Shown here piece by piece: positions 22,841 to 27,224 of a stretch of DNA of 27,224 nucleotides. The position numbers and the translations under genes are program-made. This stretch comes from JAITWN01 sp964581365 (GTDB lineage Bacteria > Pseudomonadota > Gammaproteobacteria > SZUA-140): NCBI GenBank assembly GCA_964581365.1, contig CAZOOF010000029.1:1-27224 (forward strand), given 5' to 3'. The number at the start of each line of letters is the position of its first letter. Within the stretch, counting starts at the first letter, position 1. Below the pieces are notes generated by a model that had not been told where the DNA came from, made no database searches, and saw nothing but the letters and a program-made list of their open reading frames with translations.

Positions 22841-22871
22841 TTTCGCTTGGAATTCCGGCACTATCCACGAC

Positions 22872-23861
22872 ATGCACACCATTCTCGTCACCGGCGGCGC
22901 CGGATACATCGGCAGTCACGTGGTTCGGCAGCTCGGCGAGCGCGGCGAGCGCGTTCTCGTGCTCGACAATCTTTCCACCGGGCAGCGCGATGCGGTGCTG
23001 CATGGCGAACTGATCGTTGGCGACACCGGCGACGCAGAGCTGGTGGAACGGATCCTGCGCCAGAACGATGTGCAGGCGGTCATGCACTTCGCCGCCCACA
23101 TCGTGGTGCCCGAATCGGTGGCCGATCCGCTCAAATACTATCTGAACAACACCGCCAACACCCGCAATCTGCTGGCCTGCTGCGAACGCGCCGGTATCAG
23201 GCACTTCATCTTCTCCTCCACCGCCGCGGTGTACGGCATTCCGGGCACCATCCCAGTGGCGGAAGATGCGCCGCTGGAGCCGATCAACCCCTACGGCCGC
23301 TCCAAGCTGATGTCCGAATGGATGCTCCGCGATGTAGCGGCTGCCGGTGGCATGAAGCATGTGATCCTGCGCTATTTCAACGTCGCCGGCGCTGACCCGC
23401 AGGGCCGCATCGGCCAGTCGACGCCCGCGGCGACACACCTGATCAAGGTCGCCTGCGAGGCGGCCACCGGACAGCGCGAGCAGGTCGAGATCTTCGGCAC
23501 CGACTACCCGACACCCGATGGCAGCGGAGTACGGGATTACATTCACGTCGAGGATCTGGCCGCCGCCCACCTCGCCGCGCTGGATTATCTGCGCGCGGGC
23601 GGCGATTCGACGGTGCTCAACTGCGGCTACGGGCACGGGTACAGCGTGCGCGAGGTGCTGGAGATGGTGCAGCGCGTCGCCGGCTGCAGACTGAACATCG
23701 TTGAATCGCCGCGCCGGCCCGGCGACCCGCCCGCCCTGACCGCGGACGCGACCCGCATCCGTGGCGCGCTCGGCTGGCGGCCGCAATACGATGACCTCGA
23801 GCAGATCGTGAGCAGCGCCCTGGCATGGGAGCGCCGGCTGGCCGCCCGCAAAGCCCGCTGA
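22872..23861 (+). CDS. galE: UDP-glucose 4-epimerase
   Basis: A 329-residue extended short-chain dehydrogenase that interconverts UDP-glucose and UDP-galactose with bound NAD, supplying sugars for lipopolysaccharide or capsule. The N-terminal NAD motif TGGAGYIGSHV (7-17), the SSTAAVYG active-site strand (115-122), the YGRSK catalytic pair (Y141, K145), RYFNVAGADPQGRIGQ and DGSGVRDYIHVEDLA are all intact. Length is typical. No SD is visible before the ATG. No other galactose or LPS gene is adjacent; it heads the plus-strand group galE, SH3 protein, proS. Confidence 0.95.
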   Translation: MHTILVTGGAGYIGSHVVRQLGERGERVLVLDNLSTGQRDAVLHGELIVGDTGDAELVERILRQNDVQAVMHFAAHIVVPESVADPLKYYLNNTANTRNLLACCERAGIRHFIFSSTAAVYGIPGTIPVAEDAPLEPINPYGRSKLMSEWMLRDVAAAGGMKHVILRYFNVAGADPQGRIGQSTPAATHLIKVACEAATGQREQVEIFGTDYPTPDGSGVRDYIHVEDLAAAHLAALDYLRAGGDSTVLNCGYGHGYSVREVLEMVQRVAGCRLNIVESPRRPGDPPALTADATRIRGALGWRPQYDDLEQIVSSALAWERRLAARKAR

Positions 23862-23928
23862 GACGGAACCCGGCACGGCGCCGCGCCGTCCTGCAGTATC
23901 GAAGCAACAGACGAACCACGGGGAAAAA

Positions 23929-24603
23929 GTGAACTTCATGAGACTGCCGTTGATTGCGCTACTGTTGGCCTGTACCGGCCTCGCCCACGCCCAGACCACC
24001 CGTTACATCACCGACCAGCTCGAAGTGGACATGCGCAGTGGCCAGAGCACTCAGCATCGCATCGTTTCCATGCTGCGCAGTGGAACTGCGGTACAGGTGC
24101 TGCAGGAAGACCGCGAGAGCGGTTGGTCGCTGGTACGCACCTCGCAGGGAGCCGAGGGATGGGTCCTCACCCGATTCCTGGATGGACAGCCCAGCGCCCG
24201 TGAGCGCCTCGCCCGCGCCGAACAGGAGCTCGCCCGGCAGGAGGCCGCGCTGCGTGAGCTGCGGGACAAACAACGCGAAGTCAGCAGCGGCAATACCGAA
24301 CTCAAGTCGAAGGTCGACGAGCTGACCCGCACCAACCAGGCCCAGGAGCAGGAGCTGACCCGGATTCGCCGCACCTCCGCCAACGCCCTGGCTCTCGATG
24401 AGGAGAACCGGACGCTGAAGGAGCGCCTGACCCGGCTGGAACGCGATTACCAGATGCTGGAGCAGCAGGCCGAGGCATTGCGCGACAGCAGCGACCGCGA
24501 CTGGTTCATGGTGGGCGCCGGCGTACTCCTGCTCGGCGGACTGATCGGCCTCATCATCCCCAAGATCCGCTGGAAGCGAAAGTCGGCCTGGAACCGGTTC
24601 TAG
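23929..24603 (+). CDS. SH3-domain coiled-coil membrane protein (YgiM-like)
   Basis: A 224-residue protein. A signal peptide (about 1-21, LPLIALLLACTGLAHA) precedes a bacterial SH3 domain (about 25-86: DQLEVDMRSGQSTQHRIVSML and GWSLVRTSQGAEGWVLTRFL). A long coiled coil rich in E, R, L and Q follows (about 88-190), then one membrane helix (about 194-213, FMVGAGVLLLGGLIGLIIP) and a basic cytoplasmic tail. This is the TIGR04211/YgiM layout: a periplasmic SH3 held off the inner membrane, thought to bind cell-wall peptides; the exact role is unknown. The start is GTG at 23929, five bases after a GGGG run; ATG at 23938 is the alternative. Confidence 0.88.
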   Translation: MNFMRLPLIALLLACTGLAHAQTTRYITDQLEVDMRSGQSTQHRIVSMLRSGTAVQVLQEDRESGWSLVRTSQGAEGWVLTRFLDGQPSARERLARAEQELARQEAALRELRDKQREVSSGNTELKSKVDELTRTNQAQEQELTRIRRTSANALALDEENRTLKERLTRLERDYQMLEQQAEALRDSSDRDWFMVGAGVLLLGGLIGLIIPKIRWKRKSAWNRF

Positions 24604-24719
24604 CGGGACGCGCTGCGCACCGAAAATCGGTCTACAATGTTCGCCGCAGCCGCAACGCTGCGGCGTGACACCTGTATTGCGCGATTTCGCATCCATCAAC
24701 GACAACCACCGGGTTCGAT
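24604..24719 (+). promoter_or_regulatory. proS leader with promoter-like box and two small hairpins
   Basis: TACAAT at 24633-24638 is a good -10, without a clear -35. It is preceded by a small inverted repeat, ACCGA-AAA-TCGGT (24619-24631). In the predicted leader, GCCGCAG (24643-24649) and CTGCGGC (24658-24664) form a 7-bp stem with an eight-base loop. No T-box or other known riboswitch is recognised, and the ATG of proS has no clear SD. Confidence 0.4.
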
Positions 24720-26441
24720 ATGCACCTTTCCCGCTATCTCCTCGCCACCCTGAGAGAAGATCCCGCCGACGCCGAGACCGTCAGCCACCGGCTGATGCTG
24801 CGTGCCGGCATGATCCGCCGGCTTGCGGCCGGACTGTACACCTGGCTGCCGCTCGGACTGCGCGTGCTGCGCCGGGTGGAATCCGTAGTGCGCGAGGAAA
24901 TGAATCGCGCCGGCGCCCAGGAAGTGCTGATGCCGGCCGTACAACCCGCCGAACTGTGGATCGAGTCGGGACGCTGGGAACAGTACGGTCCGGAACTGCT
25001 GCGGCTGCGCGACCGTCATGATCGCGAGTTTTGCTTTGGACCGACCCACGAAGAGATCATCACCGATCTGGTCCGCCGCGAAATCCGCAGCTACAAGCAG
25101 CTGCCGGCGAATTTCTATCAGATCCAGACCAAGTTCCGCGATGAGGTCCGGCCCCGTTTCGGCGTGATGCGGGCGCGCGAGTTCCTGATGAAGGATGCCT
25201 ATTCGTTCCACACCGACGAGGCCTCGCTGCAGGAGACGTACGATCTCATGTACGCCACCTATACCCGGATCTTCACCCGGCTGGGGCTGGAGTTCCGCGC
25301 CGTGCGGGCGCACACCGGCGCGATCGGTGGCGCCTACTCCCACGAATTCCATGTACTGGCCTCGTCCGGCGAAGACGCCATCGCTTTCTCCAGCCAGAGC
25401 GACTATGCCGCCAACGTCGAACTCGCTGAGGCGCTGCCGCCGGCCGGTGGTCGCGCTGCTCCCGCCGAAGAGATGCGCACCGTGGACACGCCCGGCCAGC
25501 ACAGCATCGAAGAGGTCAGCAGCTTCCTCGGCATCCCCGCCCAGCGCTGCCTCAAGACGCTGCTGGTGCGCGGCAGCGAGGATGATGTCATCGCGCTGGT
25601 CCTGCGCGGCGATCACGAGCTCAATACCTGCAAGGCGGAAGCACTGCCCGAAATCGCCGAGCCGCTCACTTTCGCCAGCCCCGAACAGGTGCGCGCAGCG
25701 GCCGGCTGCGAACCCGGTTCCGTCGGCCCGCTCGGGCTGCGCGTTCCGGTGCTGGTCGATCGTGCCGCGGCAGCGGTATCCGACTTCGTGTGCGGCGCCA
25801 ACGAAGACGGCAGGCATCACGTGGGCGTCAACTGGGGTCGTGACCTGCCCGAGCCGCGAGTCGTCGATCTGCGCAACGTCGTGGATGGCGACCCTTCACC
25901 GGATGGGCAAGGCACGCTGTCCATCCGCCGCGGCATCGAGGTCGGGCACATTTTCCAGCTCGGCACCAAGTACAGCGCGGCCATGGGAGCGACCTGCCTC
26001 GATGAACAGGGCCGCACCATCACCATGACCATGGGCTGCTACGGCATCGGTGTATCCCGCATCGTCGCCGCTGCGATCGAGCAGAACCATGACGAGCGCG
26101 GCATCGTCTGGCCGGAGGAGCTGGCGCCGTTCACGGCTGTCGTTCTGCCGGTGAATGCGCACAAGTCTCAACGCGTGCGCGAGGCCGCGGAAGCACTGTA
26201 CCGCTCGCTGCTCGATGCTGGCATCGATGCCGCCTACGATGACCGGGGCGAACGCCCGGGCGTGATGTTCGCCGACGCCGACCTGATCGGCATTCCTCAT
26301 CGTCTGGTAGTGGCTGAAAAGGGCCTGGATGCCGGCACGGTGGAATACAAGCACCGCCGGGAACAGGATGTCCGTCACGTTCCGCTCGGTGAAGTGATCC
26401 CGCTGCTCAAGTCCCGGGACCCGGCGACCGATCAAGCCTGA
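24720..26441 (+). CDS. proS: Prolyl-tRNA synthetase (bacterial long form)
   Basis: A 573-residue class II synthetase that charges tRNA-Pro, very close in length to the E. coli enzyme (572). It starts MHLSRYLLATLRE. Class II catalytic motifs include LRAGMIRRLAAGLYTWLPLG, FGPTHEEIITDLVRR and FRDEVRPRFGVMRAREFLMKDAYSF spread over residues 25-160. An inserted editing domain (about 225-390, YbaK-like) removes mischarged alanine. The catalytic core resumes with RRGIEVGHIFQLGTKYS and TMGCYGIGVSRIVAA, then the C-terminal anticodon-binding domain. All parts look intact. Confidence 0.97.
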   Translation: MHLSRYLLATLREDPADAETVSHRLMLRAGMIRRLAAGLYTWLPLGLRVLRRVESVVREEMNRAGAQEVLMPAVQPAELWIESGRWEQYGPELLRLRDRHDREFCFGPTHEEIITDLVRREIRSYKQLPANFYQIQTKFRDEVRPRFGVMRAREFLMKDAYSFHTDEASLQETYDLMYATYTRIFTRLGLEFRAVRAHTGAIGGAYSHEFHVLASSGEDAIAFSSQSDYAANVELAEALPPAGGRAAPAEEMRTVDTPGQHSIEEVSSFLGIPAQRCLKTLLVRGSEDDVIALVLRGDHELNTCKAEALPEIAEPLTFASPEQVRAAAGCEPGSVGPLGLRVPVLVDRAAAAVSDFVCGANEDGRHHVGVNWGRDLPEPRVVDLRNVVDGDPSPDGQGTLSIRRGIEVGHIFQLGTKYSAAMGATCLDEQGRTITMTMGCYGIGVSRIVAAAIEQNHDERGIVWPEELAPFTAVVLPVNAHKSQRVREAAEALYRSLLDAGIDAAYDDRGERPGVMFADADLIGIPHRLVVAEKGLDAGTVEYKHRREQDVRHVPLGEVIPLLKSRDPATDQA

Positions 26442-26506
26442 GGGGCCGAATCACGGCTCCGCAGGCCGCGCCGGGCCGGCGCGCGGCATCCTCCTTGGAA
26501 TGGCCC

Positions 26507-27097
26507 ATGGGATTCCGCACGGTGAACGCCTTCCTGTCAGTCATCACGCTGTGCCTCGCCGCCGCGCTCTGCGCGGCGCCGGCGCATGCATCGTCGCAGC
26601 GCGAAGACGTCGATCTCCGCCGCGCCCTGCTCGCCGCGCTGGATGACGCCGCCAGCTTTACCGACCGCTTCGAGGCTGAAGTATGGCTGCTCGACATGGC
26701 CGGCCGCCTGGCGAAAAGGGTACCCGACACCGAGCAGCGGATGCAGCTGCTCAAGCTGATTCACCGCGAAGCCACCCGCGTCGATCTGCCGCCCGAGCTG
26801 GTGCTCGCCGTGATCGAGGTGGAGAGCAATTTCGATCCCTGGGCCATCTCCGTGGCCGGCGCCCAGGGCCTGATGCAAGTCATGCCGTTCTGGCTGGCGG
26901 AACTGGGGCGCCCGGAGGACAGCCTCCATCACCCCCCCACCAACCTGCGCTTCGGCTGCACCATCCTGCGTCACTACCTGGACATCGAGAAGGGCGACCT
27001 CAAGCGCGCGCTCGCCCGCTACAACGGCAGCCTCGGCCGCTCCGAGTACCCCGAACGCGTGCTGCGCGCTCTGCGCGAGCGCTGGTACCGGCAGTAG
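26507..27097 (+). CDS. Small lytic transglycosylase (SLT family)
   Basis: A 196-residue secreted protein. The signal peptide (about 1-29) ends APAHAS, so it is likely free in the periplasm rather than a lipoprotein. The SLT domain (about 85-190) shows the catalytic glutamate in AVIEVESNFDPWAIS (E106), then AGAQGLMQVMPFW and ALARYNGSLGRSEYPERVL. Such enzymes cleave peptidoglycan glycan strands to form 1,6-anhydro ends. ATG at 26507 was chosen (TTGGA about 7 nt upstream); a TTG at 26495 is also open. It lies 65 bp after proS; Pseudomonas and related genomes often place a similar gene here. The gene ends before a structured 3' region. Confidence 0.92.
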   Translation: MGFRTVNAFLSVITLCLAAALCAAPAHASSQREDVDLRRALLAALDDAASFTDRFEAEVWLLDMAGRLAKRVPDTEQRMQLLKLIHREATRVDLPPELVLAVIEVESNFDPWAISVAGAQGLMQVMPFWLAELGRPEDSLHHPPTNLRFGCTILRHYLDIEKGDLKRALARYNGSLGRSEYPERVLRALRERWYRQ

Positions 27098-27224
27098 GCG
27101 GAAATATTTGTGCTTATCTGCGATGAAGCAGGGAACTTGTGGCGCGGGCACCTGTCTACTCTGACAGGTGCAAGCTCTCATAATCTCTCCGCTTCTGGAC
27201 CCCGGCCCTGCCGGGGTTTTTTTT
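27098..27224 (+). other. Structured 3' region with possible sRNA
   Basis: After the transglycosylase stop lie 127 bases without an ORF. They hold a perfect 8-bp hairpin, CACCTGTC/GACAGGTG (27149-27170, six-base loop TACTCT), a single-stranded-looking pyrimidine-rich stretch (27171-27198), then an intrinsic terminator with eight T. This is the layout of an Hfq-type small RNA or a processed 3' UTR fragment. No known RNA family is recognised and no strong internal promoter is visible. Confidence 0.35.
27200..27224 (+). terminator. Strong intrinsic terminator
   Basis: CCCCGGC (27200-27206), loop CCT, GCCGGGG (27210-27216) and an uninterrupted run of eight T (27217-27224) at the window edge. This is the best rho-independent terminator in the window and should end the proS-transglycosylase transcript. 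Confidence 0.92.

Larger units (their letters stand above)
22555..22871. other. 317-bp divergent intergenic region (pntAa / galE)
   Basis: This gap holds the start regions of the pnt operon and of galE. A long open frame across it on the plus strand (22639-23013) runs into galE in another frame, has biased composition and no homology, so I treat it as noncoding. A small dyad (22616-22636) and a promoter-like pair (22814-22840) are listed separately. Nothing else is recognised. Confidence 0.6.

Noticed and set aside
22639..23013. A 124-codon plus-strand open frame before and into galE
   Set aside because: It overlaps galE in another frame, has no recognisable motif, and covers the expected promoter region. 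It is better explained as a chance frame in GC-rich DNA.
23875..23889. ACGGCG-CCG-CGCCGT hairpin after galE as a terminator
   Set aside because: It has only six pairs with no T-run, and the next gene follows closely; readthrough into the SH3 gene is likely.
1..27224. CRISPR arrays, IS elements, prophage or integration sites
   Set aside because: No regularly spaced repeats, transposase, integrase or flanking direct repeats were seen, and base composition and gene types are uniform throughout.

Overview
This is a GC-rich chromosomal segment, densely packed with housekeeping genes, most likely from a gammaproteobacterium. The gene order birA-coaX-SPOR protein-tRNA-Thr and the order gshB...tonB-like-yqgE-yqgF-pyrR-pyrB-pyrX are familiar from Pseudomonas and its relatives. 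The 'ferrooxidans-type' glutamate-cysteine ligase, the ApbE/NusG_II/Gx trio and the PyrK subunit point rather to a sulfur-oxidiser or Chromatiales-like lineage. That placement is an inference from gene content and memory of related genomes; no species can be named. I see no insertion sequence, prophage, CRISPR array or integration scar. This is core genome, not an island.

Layout. Positions 1-2689 (minus strand) hold birA, coaX and a tandem-SPOR membrane protein in an operon with ATGA overlaps, followed by tRNA-Thr(TGT) with its own extended -10 promoter. Positions 2770-3520 hold an unrecognised 84-residue protein and a bactofilin. Positions 3521-3659 carry a long imperfect hairpin in front of a 675-residue membrane-anchored von Willebrand A-like protein. 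Positions 5741-6343 (minus) encode a 2-Cys peroxiredoxin, divergent from bioA and rsmE. The 132-bp gap between them is centred on an 11-7-11 dyad. Positions 8605-9201 (minus) encode a CheB-like protein that has lost catalytic residues.

Positions 9381-19621 are one collinear plus-strand block: glutathione synthesis (gshA, gshB); an envelope flavin/redox cassette (apbE lipoprotein, NusG domain II membrane protein, Gx transporter) joined by ATGA overlaps to a TonB-like protein; yqgE and ruvX/yqgF; and the pyrimidine genes pyrR, pyrB, pyrX (a dihydroorotase homologue without its metal ligands) and pyrK. Positions 19750-22554 (minus) are the proton-translocating transhydrogenase genes pntAa-pntAb-pntB. 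Positions 22872-27097 are galE, an SH3/coiled-coil membrane protein, proS and a small lytic transglycosylase. The window ends at a textbook intrinsic terminator.

The most interesting points are: (1) the apbE-NusG_II-Gx cassette, which looks like a small flavin-linked electron-transfer module of unknown partner; (2) three proteins that kept their fold but lost key active-site or metal residues (VWA-like, CheB-like, PyrX); (3) a PyrK electron-transfer subunit with no PyrD beside it; and (4) several strong inverted repeats in intergenic DNA. No wholly new defence or mobile system is evident.
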